From Pseudomonas sivasensis (GTDB lineage: Bacteria > Pseudomonadota > Gammaproteobacteria > Pseudomonadales > Pseudomonadaceae), in the NCBI RefSeq assembly GCF_013778505.1, contig NZ_JAAOWU010000004.1:372001-436000 (forward strand): a stretch of 64,000 nucleotides of DNA, written 5' to 3'. The translations under genes were made by a program, and so were the position numbers. This document shows positions 37,226 through 46,045 of the stretch, one piece after another (position 1 is the first letter of the stretch; the number at the start of each line of letters is the position of its first letter). The notes beneath the pieces were generated by a model that worked only from the letters and a program-made list of their open reading frames with translations, searched no databases and was not told where the DNA came from.

Positions 37226-39601
37226 TTAGGCGGACGCTTGGCCTTCCGCCAGGAAGAACCAGGTTTCCAGCACGGAGTCGGGGTTCAGCGAGACGCTTTC
37301 GATGCCCTGTTCCATCAGCCAACGGGCCAGGTCAGGGTGGTCGGAAGGGCCTTGGCCGCAGATGCCGATGTACTTGCCGGCCTTGTTACAGGCCTGGATA
37401 GCATTGGACAGCAGCTTCTTAACCGCAGGGTTACGCTCGTCGAACAGGTGAGCGATGATCCCGGAATCGCGGTCCAGGCCCAGGGTCAGTTGGGTCAGGT
37501 CGTTGGAACCGATGGAGAAACCGTCGAAGAACTCCAGGAACTCTTCGGCCAGGATGGCGTTGGACGGCAGTTCGCACATCATGATGACGCGCAGACCGTT
37601 TTCACCACGGGACAAACCGTTTTCAGCTAGCAGGTCCACGACCTGGCTCGCTTCGCCCAGAGTTCGGACGAACGGCACCATGATCTCGACGTTGGTCAGC
37701 CCCATCTCATTACGTACACGTTTCAGCGCGCGGCATTCCAGTTCGAAGCAATCACGGAACGCTTCGCTGATGTAACGCGAGGCGCCACGGAAACCCAGCA
37801 TTGGGTTTTCTTCTTCCGGCTCGTAGAGTTTGCCGCCGATCAGGTTCGCGTATTCGTTGGACTTGAAGTCCGACAGGCGCACGATGACCTTTTTCGGGTA
37901 GAACGCCGCCGCCAGGGTGCTGATGCCTTCCACCAGCTTCTCGACGTAGAAGCCCACCGGGTCGTTGTAACCGGCGATGCGCTTGTCGACGCTTTCCTTG
38001 ATATCCAGCGGCAGGCCGTCGTAGTTCAACAGCGCCTTGGGGTGCACGCCGATCATGCGGTTGATGATGAACTCCAGGCGGGCCAAGCCCACACCGGCGT
38101 TCGGCAACTGCGCGAAATCGAAGGCACGGTCCGGGTTGCCGACGTTCATCATGATCTTGAACGGCAGGTCCGGCATGGCGTCGATGGAGTTTTGCTTGAT
38201 GTCAAAGCCCAGTTCGCCTTCGAAGATGAAACCGGTGTCGCCTTCGGCACAGGACACGGTCACGCCTTGACCATCCTTCAACAGTTGGGTGGCGTTGCCG
38301 CAACCTACAACTGCCGGAATGCCCAGCTCACGAGCGATGATCGCCGCGTGGCAGGTACGCCCGCCACGGTTAGTGACGATAGCGCTGGCACGCTTCATCA
38401 CTGGTTCCCAGTCCGGGTCGGTCATGTCGGAGACCAGTACGTCGCCTGGCTGGACCTTGTCCATCTCGGACACGTCCTTGATGATCCGCACCTTGCCGGC
38501 GCCGATGCGCTGGCCGATGGCACGGCCTTCCACCAGCACGGTGCCGGTTTCCTTGAGCAGGTAGCGCTCCATGACGTTGGCCGAAGTGCGGCTCTTCACG
38601 GTTTCCGGACGGGCCTGCACGATGTACAGCTTGCCATCGTCGCCGTCTTTGGCCCATTCGATGTCCATCGGGCACTTGTAGTGCTTTTCGATGATCATCG
38701 CTTGCTTGGCCAACTCGCTGACTTCCGCGTCGGACAGGCAGAAACGTGCACGCTCGGCCTTGTCCACATCAACGGTTTTCACCGAACGACCGGCCTTGGC
38801 CTCGTCGCCGTAGATCATCTTGATGGCTTTGCTGCCCAGGTTGCGGCGCAGGATGGCGGGACGGCCAGCTTCAAGGGTGTGCTTGTGTACGTAGAATTCA
38901 TCCGGGTTGACCGCGCCCTGAACGACGGTTTCGCCCAGGCCATAGGCGCCGGTGATAAACACCACGTCACGGAAGCCCGACTCGGTATCCAGGGTGAACA
39001 TCACGCCGGCGGTGCCGGTTTCCGAACGCACCATGCGCTGCACACCGGCAGACAAAGCCACCAGCTTGTGGTCGAAACCTTGGTGTACGCGGTAGGAAAT
39101 GGCGCGATCGTTAAAGAGAGAGGCAAACACTTCCTTGGCGGCGCGGATCACGTTTTCCACGCCACGAATATTAAGGAAGGTTTCTTGCTGACCGGCGAAG
39201 GAGGCGTCGGGCAAGTCTTCGGCGGTGGCCGAGGAGCGCACGGCGACAGCCATGTCCGGGTTGCCGGCCGACAATGTGGCGAAGGCGGTGCGGATTTCTT
39301 CGTTGAGCTTCTCGGGGAACTCGGCGTCCATGATCCATTGGCGGATCTGGCTGCCGGTCTTGGCCAGGGCATTGACGTCATCGACGTCCAGGGCGTCCAG
39401 CGCGGCGTGGATCTGAGCGTTCAGGCCGCTCAGTTCGAGGAAATCGCGGTAAGCCTGGGCCGTGGTGGCGAAACCACCGGGCACCGAGACACCAGCGCCT
39501 GCAAGATTACTGATCATCTCGCCGAGGGATGCGTTCTTGCCCCCCACGTGCTCTACATCATGGACGCCGAGCTTATCGAGGGAAACTACGTACTCTACCA
39601 A
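37226..39601 (-). CDS. ppsA: Phosphoenolpyruvate synthase
   Basis: PpsA converts pyruvate and ATP to PEP, AMP and phosphate in gluconeogenesis. The 791 residues show the N-terminal ATP-grasp domain ([30 protein letters not shown]), the swivelling phosphohistidine domain ([20 protein letters not shown] with catalytic His) and the C-terminal PEP domain ending [17 protein letters not shown]. It is divergent from ppsR, which controls its phosphorylation state. Confidence 0.97.
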   Translation of the reverse strand: MVEYVVSLDKLGVHDVEHVGGKNASLGEMISNLAGAGVSVPGGFATTAQAYRDFLELSGLNAQIHAALDALDVDDVNALAKTGSQIRQWIMDAEFPEKLNEEIRTAFATLSAGNPDMAVAVRSSATAEDLPDASFAGQQETFLNIRGVENVIRAAKEVFASLFNDRAISYRVHQGFDHKLVALSAGVQRMVRSETGTAGVMFTLDTESGFRDVVFITGAYGLGETVVQGAVNPDEFYVHKHTLEAGRPAILRRNLGSKAIKMIYGDEAKAGRSVKTVDVDKAERARFCLSDAEVSELAKQAMIIEKHYKCPMDIEWAKDGDDGKLYIVQARPETVKSRTSANVMERYLLKETGTVLVEGRAIGQRIGAGKVRIIKDVSEMDKVQPGDVLVSDMTDPDWEPVMKRASAIVTNRGGRTCHAAIIARELGIPAVVGCGNATQLLKDGQGVTVSCAEGDTGFIFEGELGFDIKQNSIDAMPDLPFKIMMNVGNPDRAFDFAQLPNAGVGLARLEFIINRMIGVHPKALLNYDGLPLDIKESVDKRIAGYNDPVGFYVEKLVEGISTLAAAFYPKKVIVRLSDFKSNEYANLIGGKLYEPEEENPMLGFRGASRYISEAFRDCFELECRALKRVRNEMGLTNVEIMVPFVRTLGEASQVVDLLAENGLSRGENGLRVIMMCELPSNAILAEEFLEFFDGFSIGSNDLTQLTLGLDRDSGIIAHLFDERNPAVKKLLSNAIQACNKAGKYIGICGQGPSDHPDLARWLMEQGIESVSLNPDSVLETWFFLAEGQASA

Positions 39602-39779
39602 GGTGATCTCTCCACTTTCTGTGTTGGAAAAGCTCAGGACGCCGGCGGCTCAGTAGGAGCTAACGCCCGTGCTTGTGGCCTGGACCTGGAAAATAAGTGA
39701 GAATGCGGCCCACTGCGGGACGGCAAAATCGCGCCTATCATATCCAAGATTCGCCATCAGCTTAAGGCCCAGGGCTCAA

Positions 39780-40598
39780 ATGAAACGATCTGCTTTCTTT
39801 ATCTCCGACGGCACCGGCATTACAGCCGAAACATTGGGTCAGAGCCTGCTCGCGCAGTTCGAAAACAATACCTTCGCAAAATTCACACGGCCCTATATCG
39901 ACAGCGTGGATAAAGCGCGGGCCATGGTACAACAAATCAATCTTGCGGCTGAAAAAGACGGCTTTCGGCCGATCATTTTCGACACCATCGTCAATCAAGA
40001 CATCCGTGAGATTCTCGCAACGTCGAATGGTTTCATGATCGACATCTTCTCGACCTTCCTGGCGCCGTTGGAGCAGGAGCTGAGCGAACACTCCTCCTAC
40101 TCCGTAGGAAAGTCCCATTCCATTGGGCATAACTCCAACTATATGGAGCGTATCGAGGCGGTGAACTTCGCCCTCGACAACGACGATGGCGCCCGCACGC
40201 ATTACTACGACAAAGCCGACCTGATCCTGGTGGGCGTGTCGCGCTGCGGCAAAACGCCCACCTGTCTGTACATGGCCATGCAATTCGGCATCCGCGCGGC
40301 CAACTACCCGCTGACCGAAGACGACATGGAGCACCTGACACTCCCGGCCGCCCTGCGCGCTCACTCCCACAAGCTGTTCGGCCTGACCATCGACCCGGAC
40401 CGACTCACCGCCATCCGCAACGAGCGCAAGCCCAACAGCCGCTATTCAAGCTACGCCCAGTGCGAGTTTGAAGTGCGCGAAGTGGAAAATCTGTTCCGTC
40501 GCGAGAATATTGCGCACATCAATTCCACGCATTTTTCGGTGGAAGAGATTTCGGCGAAGATTCTGGTGGAGAAAGGTGTGGAGCGCAGGTTCAAATAA
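39780..40598 (+). CDS. ppsR: PEP synthetase regulatory protein (kinase/pyrophosphorylase)
   Basis: PpsR inactivates PpsA by ADP-dependent phosphorylation and reactivates it by phosphate-dependent dephosphorylation. The ATG at 39780 ([20 protein letters not shown]) gives 272 residues of the DUF299 family, with P-loop [15 protein letters not shown] and C-terminal [17 protein letters not shown]. It is divergent from ppsA, the usual arrangement. Confidence 0.95.
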   Translation: MKRSAFFISDGTGITAETLGQSLLAQFENNTFAKFTRPYIDSVDKARAMVQQINLAAEKDGFRPIIFDTIVNQDIREILATSNGFMIDIFSTFLAPLEQELSEHSSYSVGKSHSIGHNSNYMERIEAVNFALDNDDGARTHYYDKADLILVGVSRCGKTPTCLYMAMQFGIRAANYPLTEDDMEHLTLPAALRAHSHKLFGLTIDPDRLTAIRNERKPNSRYSSYAQCEFEVREVENLFRRENIAHINSTHFSVEEISAKILVEKGVERRFK

Positions 40599-40600
40599 CC

Positions 40601-40692
40601 TGTGGGAGGGGGCTTGTTACCGATGGCGGCGTGTCAGTTGACAGATTAATTGACTGATCCACCGCCATCGGGGGCAAGCCCCCTTCCACATT
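40601..40692. repeat. REPIN between ppsR and the MocR gene
   Basis: The arm GTGGGAGGGGGCTTGTTACC and the opposing GGGGGCAAGCCCCCTTCCAC flank a spacer of about 50 bases. One arm end carries TTAC in place of CTCC or CCCC, so the copy is slightly degenerate. Confidence 0.88.
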
Positions 40693-40713
40693 TGGGTCGG
40701 CGTACATTCAACT

Positions 40714-42138
40714 CTACAGATGGAACCTGCCCCCGCCCTGCCCCAACGCCGTCGCCAACGCATCAAACCCCGCTCGCAACAACTGATCATCTCCCGAGGT
40801 ATTGCAGATACTCGCCCGAATAAACTGCGGGACCGCCGTCTGCCCTACGGCAAATGCTTCGGCGGTGGCGATCAGGTAATTGTTCTGCTTGAGTTCAGCC
40901 TCGATTTCCGACGCACGCCACGGCTCCGGCACTTCAATCCAGAAGTGCGGGCTATTGAGGTGGGTGCGGTATGCCAGGCCTTCCAGCAGGTCACTCACCA
41001 AGGCTTTACGCCGGCTGATCTCGTTGATCTGTTGGCGCAGCAGGTATTCGGCCGTGCCATTTTCGATCCATTGCGTGGCCAGTTCCAAGGTCACCGGCGT
41101 AGCCATCCAGCACGTAGAACGTAAGGCCGCCGAAATACGGCTGACCAACGCCGGCGGCGCATGCACATAGCCCACGCGCAGCCCGGCGGAAACGGCTTTG
41201 CTCAGGCTGCTGATCAAAATCGTGCGCTCGGGGGCGAAATGGCTGAGGGGCGGCGGCCGGTCTTCGACTAATACACCATGAGCTTCGTCTTCAAGGATCA
41301 GCAGATTGTGCTCGCGACACACCTTAACCAGCGCTTCGCGGCGCGCCACCGATAACACGGCGGTGGTGGGGTTCTGGATCGTCGGCGTGCAGTACAGCGC
41401 CGAAATCCGGTGGTTTCGACAGACTTCGTCCAGCGCATTCGGCAACACGCCCTCGTCATCCATCTCCAGGCCGATCAGGCGGATGCCAAGCATGCGCGCC
41501 GCGGTGATCAAGCCTGGATACGTCAGTTGCTCGGTCACCACCGTATCGCCGGCACGCAGCAGCGCCATCATCGCGCAGAGCAGGCCGTGCTGGCCGCCAT
41601 TGACGCAGATGACCTGCTCGGGAATCGGATGAAAATCCCTCTGCACCAGCCATTGCGCACCCGCTTCGCGGTAGCGCGGCAGGCCAGCGTCCGGGGTATA
41701 GGCGCTGATGTCCTGAAGGAACTTGGCGTTGGTCGATAAGGTTTGGAAGCTCTGGGCCAGGAACGCCGTCTCCTGCCCGGGGATATGCATGTTGCGGCTC
41801 ATATCGAAGTACTGGCGCGGCTCCTCGCTGACGTTGCGAAAGCCTTCATCGCGCTGGCGCTCCATCCCACGCTTGCGCACGAATGTTCCGTCACCGACTC
41901 GTGCAACCACCAAGCCAAGGCGCTCCAACTCACCGTAGGCCCGGCTGATGGTGCCGATGGTCACACCCAGATTGTCGGAAAGCACCCGATGGGGCGGCAG
42001 TTTTCGTCCCGGCTCAATCAAGCCTTCGAGGATGCCCCGTTCCATGACATCGGACAGGCGCTTGTACTTCACGCCCTGACCGTTGGACAAGCCCTCACGC
42101 ATAATTGACACCATGTCAATATTTGTTTTGACAGCCAT
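40714..42138 (-). CDS. MocR/PdxR-type GntR regulator with aminotransferase domain
   Basis: A 474-residue regulator with an N-terminal GntR winged helix (KLPPHRVLSDNLGVTIGTISRAYGELERLG) and a C-terminal fold-type I aminotransferase domain. The PLP lysine is in LISSLSKAVSAGLRVGYV. Other landmarks are CVNGGQHGLLCAMMAL and YCTPTIQNPTTAV. MocR proteins sense PLP or its amino-acid adducts and bind direct repeats. This gene is divergent from the transporter and cysteine-type operon across 103 bases containing three GTTCAAT repeats, so it is the likely regulator. An amino acid such as cysteine may be the effector (inference). Confidence 0.9.
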   Translation of the reverse strand: MAVKTNIDMVSIMREGLSNGQGVKYKRLSDVMERGILEGLIEPGRKLPPHRVLSDNLGVTIGTISRAYGELERLGLVVARVGDGTFVRKRGMERQRDEGFRNVSEEPRQYFDMSRNMHIPGQETAFLAQSFQTLSTNAKFLQDISAYTPDAGLPRYREAGAQWLVQRDFHPIPEQVICVNGGQHGLLCAMMALLRAGDTVVTEQLTYPGLITAARMLGIRLIGLEMDDEGVLPNALDEVCRNHRISALYCTPTIQNPTTAVLSVARREALVKVCREHNLLILEDEAHGVLVEDRPPPLSHFAPERTILISSLSKAVSAGLRVGYVHAPPALVSRISAALRSTCWMATPVTLELATQWIENGTAEYLLRQQINEISRRKALVSDLLEGLAYRTHLNSPHFWIEVPEPWRASEIEAELKQNNYLIATAEAFAVGQTAVPQFIRASICNTSGDDQLLRAGFDALATALGQGGGRFHL

Positions 42139-42166
42139 CTTTCGCCCTAATAGTGTGCTTTTACGG

Positions 42167-42217
42167 GTTCAATCGCCGAATTTCATAACTCATTACAAGT
42201 TCAATATAGAGTTCAAT
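42167..42217. promoter_or_regulatory. Candidate MocR operator: three direct GTTCAAT repeats
   Basis: GTTCAAT occurs at 42167-42173, 42199-42205 and 42211-42217, all in the same orientation, spaced 32 and 12 bases apart. Direct repeats separated by about three helical turns are characteristic of MocR regulators such as GabR and PdxR. Confidence 0.55.
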
Positions 42218-42241
42218 TCCGGCTCAGGGAAGCAATAAACG

Positions 42242-43192
42242 ATGCCAATGTCCGCCGTTATAGAAAACACCGCCAAAACCAACACCCAAAAACAGTGGTT
42301 GGCCGGGCTGATCACCAGTGTGATGTTCCTGATCGTGTGCCTGAGTTGGGGCACGACCTGGCTGGGCATCAAAATTGCCGTGGAAAGCGTGCCGCCACTG
42401 ACCTCTGCCGGCCTGCGTTTCCTGATCGCGTTCCCGCTGTTCCTGTGTTTTGCCATGGTGCGGCGCGAGCCGATCCTGTTTCCCCGCGAAAGCCGCTGGT
42501 TCTTCGTGTTCGTGACCCTGTCCTACTTCAGCGTTCCCTACTACTTGCTCAACTATGGCGAGATGCATGTCTCGTCCGGCCTGACCGCCCTGCTCTTCAG
42601 TTGCATGCCGGTATTCATCCTGATTTTCTCCGCGCTATTTCTGCGCGAGCGCATCTACTTTTCCCAAGTGGTCGGCATCGGCATCGGCTTCGGCAGCCTC
42701 TACATGATCATCAGGAGCCAGGGATTGCACCTGGACCACGCTGAGTTCTTCGGCGTACTGGCGATTCTGACCGCCGCGATCATGCATGCCTTGTGCTACG
42801 TGATTACCAAGCAGAAAGGCAGCGCCATCAGCGTGATCACCTACAACACCCTGCCCATCGGCATCGCCGGGCTGATGCTGTTCGTCGCCGGGCTGTGGTT
42901 TGAAACACCCACCTTTGAAGACATCACCCTGCGCTCCTGGAGTGCCCTGTTCTACCTCGGACTGGTGGCGTCGGTGGGCGGGTTCATCGTGTACTTCATG
43001 CTGCTCAAGCGCTTGAGCCCGATCATCCTGTCGTTCGTGTTCATCATCTTCCCGGTGTTCGCGGTGATCATCGGCGCCTGGTACGAAGGCGTGGCGATTT
43101 CACGCGACCTGATGCTGTATTCGGCCATCCTGCTGGCTGGCTTTGCGATCACCAAGTTGCCGATTGAAAAACTCATGGCCAAGAAAAATTGA
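42242..43192 (+). CDS. EamA/DMT-family transporter, putative amino-acid or metabolite exporter
   Basis: A 316-residue inner-membrane protein with ten predicted helices in two EamA halves (VCLSWGTTWLGIKIAVESVP in the first, ILTAAIMHALCYVITKQKG at the start of the second; FIIFPVFAVIIGAWYEGVAI near the end). The DMT family includes the cysteine and O-acetylserine exporter EamA. It is the first gene of the operon with sulfur-transfer and cysteine-synthase-like genes, which suggests export of the product. The next start is 23 bases downstream. Confidence 0.87.
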   Translation: MPMSAVIENTAKTNTQKQWLAGLITSVMFLIVCLSWGTTWLGIKIAVESVPPLTSAGLRFLIAFPLFLCFAMVRREPILFPRESRWFFVFVTLSYFSVPYYLLNYGEMHVSSGLTALLFSCMPVFILIFSALFLRERIYFSQVVGIGIGFGSLYMIIRSQGLHLDHAEFFGVLAILTAAIMHALCYVITKQKGSAISVITYNTLPIGIAGLMLFVAGLWFETPTFEDITLRSWSALFYLGLVASVGGFIVYFMLLKRLSPIILSFVFIIFPVFAVIIGAWYEGVAISRDLMLYSAILLAGFAITKLPIEKLMAKKN

Positions 43193-43215
43193 CCCACAAC
43201 CAACGCGAGAGAAAC

Positions 43216-45078
43216 ATGGAAGTCCTCCGCCCCACCGCCCTGGAACAGATCTACGCCCACGCCAGCCGCAGCTATCCCGAGGAATGCTGTGGCTACGTCT
43301 TTGCCGACGGCAGCGTGTACCTGGGCAGCAATATCCAAAATGAATTGCACCACAAGAACCCCGAGATGTACCCGCGCAGCGCGGCCAGCGGCTACACCTT
43401 CTCGGTGGCCGACACCCTGCTGCTGAACAAGGCATTTCGCGGCGACAACCCCGTGGTGGTGATCTACCACTCCCACCCGGACGTCGGCGCGTATTTCAGC
43501 GACGAGGACCAGGACAAGGCGCTGTTCCTGGGCGAGCCGATCTACCCCGTGAGCTATCTGGTGGTGGATGTTCGCCAGGGCCAGGCCCTCGGTTCCAAGC
43601 TATTTGCCTGGGATGGCAAACATTTCGCCCTTCAACCTTTCAACGACCTGCACACGGAGTTGTCCATGAACGCTGTCTCTTTCCCCGATATCCTGGTTCG
43701 CGTGGCCAAGCTGCCGGAATCGACCCTTGAGAGCACCGGATCGACATTGCGCGAAGTCATTGAAAACCTCTGCAGCAGCCACCCGCAGTTGCGTGCGCAC
43801 CTGTTTCACGAGAAGAACAACCAGCTCAAGGAACACTTCCTGTTTACCGCCGAAGAAGAGCTGATCGGTGCCGACGAACCCTTGCCGGAACAAGCCAAAA
43901 TCGAAGTGCTGCTCGCCACGTCCGGCGGCATAGACCTCGACAGTCTGAGCAACGAGGAAGTACAGCGCTACGTGCGCCACATCACCCTGCCGGGCGTCGG
44001 CCGCGAAGGCCAGTTGAACCTGAAAAAAGCCAAGGTCTTGATCATCGGCACCGGTGGCCTGGGCTCCCCCATCAGCCTGTACCTGGCGGCGGCCGGTGTC
44101 GGCACTCTGGGCCTGGTGGATTTCGATGTAGTAGAAAGCAGCAACCTGCAACGCCAAATCGTCCACGGCAACAGCACCCTCGGCATGCCCAAGGTCGAAT
44201 CCGCCAAGCAACGCCTGCAAGACCTCAACAGTCATATCCAGATCAACGCCCACGACACCGCCCTGAATGCCGACAATGCCCTGGAGTTGGTGGGTGCCTA
44301 TGACCTGGTGATCGACGGCACCGACAACTTCGACACCCGCTACCTGGTCAATGACGCCTGCGTACAGCTTGGAAAACCCTTGGTGTATGGCGCCATCTAC
44401 CGTTTCGACGGGCAGATCAGCGTCCTCAACTACAAGGGCGGGCCGTGCTACCGCTGCCTGTTCCCCAGCGCACCGCCCGCAGAGCTGGCACCCAATTGCA
44501 GCGCCGGTGGCGTGATTGGCGTACTGCCCGGAGTGGTTGGGATGATCCAGGCCACCGAGGCCATCAAGCTGTTGATCGGCATTGGCGAACCGCTGTCCGG
44601 GCGCTTGATGCGCTTCGATGCGCTGGCGATGAAATTCAGTGAAATCCGCTTCAAACGCCGCGCTGATTGCCCGTGCTGCTCCGAACTGCGCCACAGTGAA
44701 ACGGTCGCGCCAGCCGTGTGCGCCGACACCATGCCCAGCGCACCGTCACTCGCTGAAGAGCGCTACATCAAGCCGCGCGTTCTCAAGCAATTGCTCGAAC
44801 ACCCGCACAGCGCCGACGTGCTGCTGGACGTGCGCGACGCCAGCGAACTGGAGGTGTGCAAGTTACCGGGGGTGGTGCACATCCCCCTCGCTGAGCTGGA
44901 CGGTCAACTCGACCGCCTCAGCCGCGACAACACTCATTACCTGATCTGCTACGCCGGCACCCGCGCCGAGCAAGCGGCCAGTACGCTGCTCGCGGCAGGT
45001 TTTGCCAACACCAAAGTCCTGCAAGGCGGCATGAAGCACTGGGTTCGCGACGTCGAACCCGACATGCCCTTGTACTGA
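43216..45078 (+). CDS. Fusion protein: JAMM protease - ThiS/MoaD-like carrier - E1 (ThiF/MoeB) - rhodanese
   Basis: A 620-residue protein from ATG 43216 (MEVLRPTALEQIYAHASRSY). Residues 1-140 form a JAMM/MPN+ metalloprotease: Glu in PEECCGYVF, then H85-S-H87-P and the Ser and Asp of FSDED. Residues about 151-238 look like a beta-grasp carrier (ILVRVAKLPE, GSTLREVIENL) ending ATSGG at Gly237-Gly238, not at the protein end. Residues about 250-500 form a MoeB/ThiF E1 adenylyltransferase: GTGGLGSPISLYLAAAGVG, DGTDNFDTRYLVNDAC, zinc cysteines CYRC and CPCC. Residues about 525-620 form a rhodanese with Cys578 in ICYAGTR. Together these could load sulfur on the carrier Gly and release it. Confidence 0.88.
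   Translation: MEVLRPTALEQIYAHASRSYPEECCGYVFADGSVYLGSNIQNELHHKNPEMYPRSAASGYTFSVADTLLLNKAFRGDNPVVVIYHSHPDVGAYFSDEDQDKALFLGEPIYPVSYLVVDVRQGQALGSKLFAWDGKHFALQPFNDLHTELSMNAVSFPDILVRVAKLPESTLESTGSTLREVIENLCSSHPQLRAHLFHEKNNQLKEHFLFTAEEELIGADEPLPEQAKIEVLLATSGGIDLDSLSNEEVQRYVRHITLPGVGREGQLNLKKAKVLIIGTGGLGSPISLYLAAAGVGTLGLVDFDVVESSNLQRQIVHGNSTLGMPKVESAKQRLQDLNSHIQINAHDTALNADNALELVGAYDLVIDGTDNFDTRYLVNDACVQLGKPLVYGAIYRFDGQISVLNYKGGPCYRCLFPSAPPAELAPNCSAGGVIGVLPGVVGMIQATEAIKLLIGIGEPLSGRLMRFDALAMKFSEIRFKRRADCPCCSELRHSETVAPAVCADTMPSAPSLAEERYIKPRVLKQLLEHPHSADVLLDVRDASELEVCKLPGVVHIPLAELDGQLDRLSRDNTHYLICYAGTRAEQAASTLLAAGFANTKVLQGGMKHWVRDVEPDMPLY
43656..43668 (+). promoter_or_regulatory. Possible internal ribosome-binding site and start in the JAMM-E1 fusion gene
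   Basis: GGAG at 43656-43659 stands six bases before an in-frame ATG (43666, Met151) exactly at the start of the carrier-like domain. Use of this start would give a carrier-E1-rhodanese protein without the protease. It could equally be a relic of a former gene boundary. Confidence 0.4.
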
Positions 45079-45093
45079 GTTGAGGACTGACTG

Positions 45094-46008
45094 ATGTTGC
45101 ATAACTCGATCCTCGATGCCATCGGCCACACGCCCATCGTGCGTCTGGCGCAGTTTTCCGAAGACCTCGGCATCGAGGTCTACGCCAAGCTCGAATCCCT
45201 CAACCCCGGCGGCAGCCACAAGGCGCGCATCGCCCTTGGCATGATCCTCGACGCCGAGCGCCGGGGCGTGCTGATGCGCGATTCCGGGCAAACCATCATC
45301 GAGCCCAGTGGCGGCAACACCGGCATCGGCCTGGTGATGGCCGGTAACGTGCTGGGCTACAAGGTGGTGCTGGTGATTCCCGACAACTACAGCCCTGAAA
45401 AACAGAAGCTGCTGCGCCTGTACGGCGCAAAGGTGGTGCTGTCGGACAGCCGCCTGGGCAACAATTCCCACGGTGAAAAATGCATGGAGTTGCAGCTGGA
45501 AAACCCCAACTACGTGATGCTCAACCAGCAACGTAACGGCGCCAACCCGCAGACTCACCGCGACACCACCGCGCCGGAAATCCTCCGCGCCTTTGGTGAT
45601 CGCCGCGTGGACTACTTCGTCAGCGGCATCGGCACCGGTGGCCATATCACCGGTATCGGCGAAACCCTCAAAGCCGCCTGGCCGGCACTACGCGTAATGG
45701 GCGTGGAACCGGAAGAATGTGACCTGCTGAAAAACCAACACGCGCCGCACCATATCCAGGGCCTGTCGATTGGGCTGATCCCGAGCATCCTCAACCTCGA
45801 TGTGATTGACGGCATGCTCAAGGTTTCGCGCCAAGACTGCATCGACATGATGAAACGCATCATGCGCACCGACGCCATCAGCCTGGGCCTCTCCTCCGCC
45901 GCCAACATGGTGGCCGTCGCCAGGCTTGCCCCCGAACTGCCGCCCGAAACGGTGGTGTTGACCATGGTCTACGACAATGCCGACAGCTACCTGCCCAGTT
46001 TCGAATAA
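45094..46008 (+). CDS. Cysteine synthase-like PLP enzyme (CysK/CysM family)
   Basis: A 304-residue fold-type II PLP enzyme. The PLP lysine is Lys43 in NPGGSHKARIAL, where most family members have S-(V/I)-KDR. The substrate loop is EPSGGNTGIGL (usual form TSGNTG), and the phosphate loop is GIGTGGHITG. It should carry out beta-replacement on O-acetylserine or a relative. The sulfur donor could be sulfide or a carrier-protein thiocarboxylate, as with mycobacterial CysM/CysO. It lies 15 bases after the JAMM-E1 fusion gene and 37 before a serine acetyltransferase gene, so substrate supply is encoded next door. Confidence 0.87.
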   Translation: MLHNSILDAIGHTPIVRLAQFSEDLGIEVYAKLESLNPGGSHKARIALGMILDAERRGVLMRDSGQTIIEPSGGNTGIGLVMAGNVLGYKVVLVIPDNYSPEKQKLLRLYGAKVVLSDSRLGNNSHGEKCMELQLENPNYVMLNQQRNGANPQTHRDTTAPEILRAFGDRRVDYFVSGIGTGGHITGIGETLKAAWPALRVMGVEPEECDLLKNQHAPHHIQGLSIGLIPSILNLDVIDGMLKVSRQDCIDMMKRIMRTDAISLGLSSAANMVAVARLAPELPPETVVLTMVYDNADSYLPSFE

Positions 46009-46045
46009 CCGGTTTTCCAACCAGCCAGAATGCGGGGGTTCCTCC

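Noticed and set aside
38042-39700. A 552-codon plus-strand open frame opposite ppsA
   Set aside because: It is an antisense shadow; ppsA has complete catalytic motifs in the same interval.
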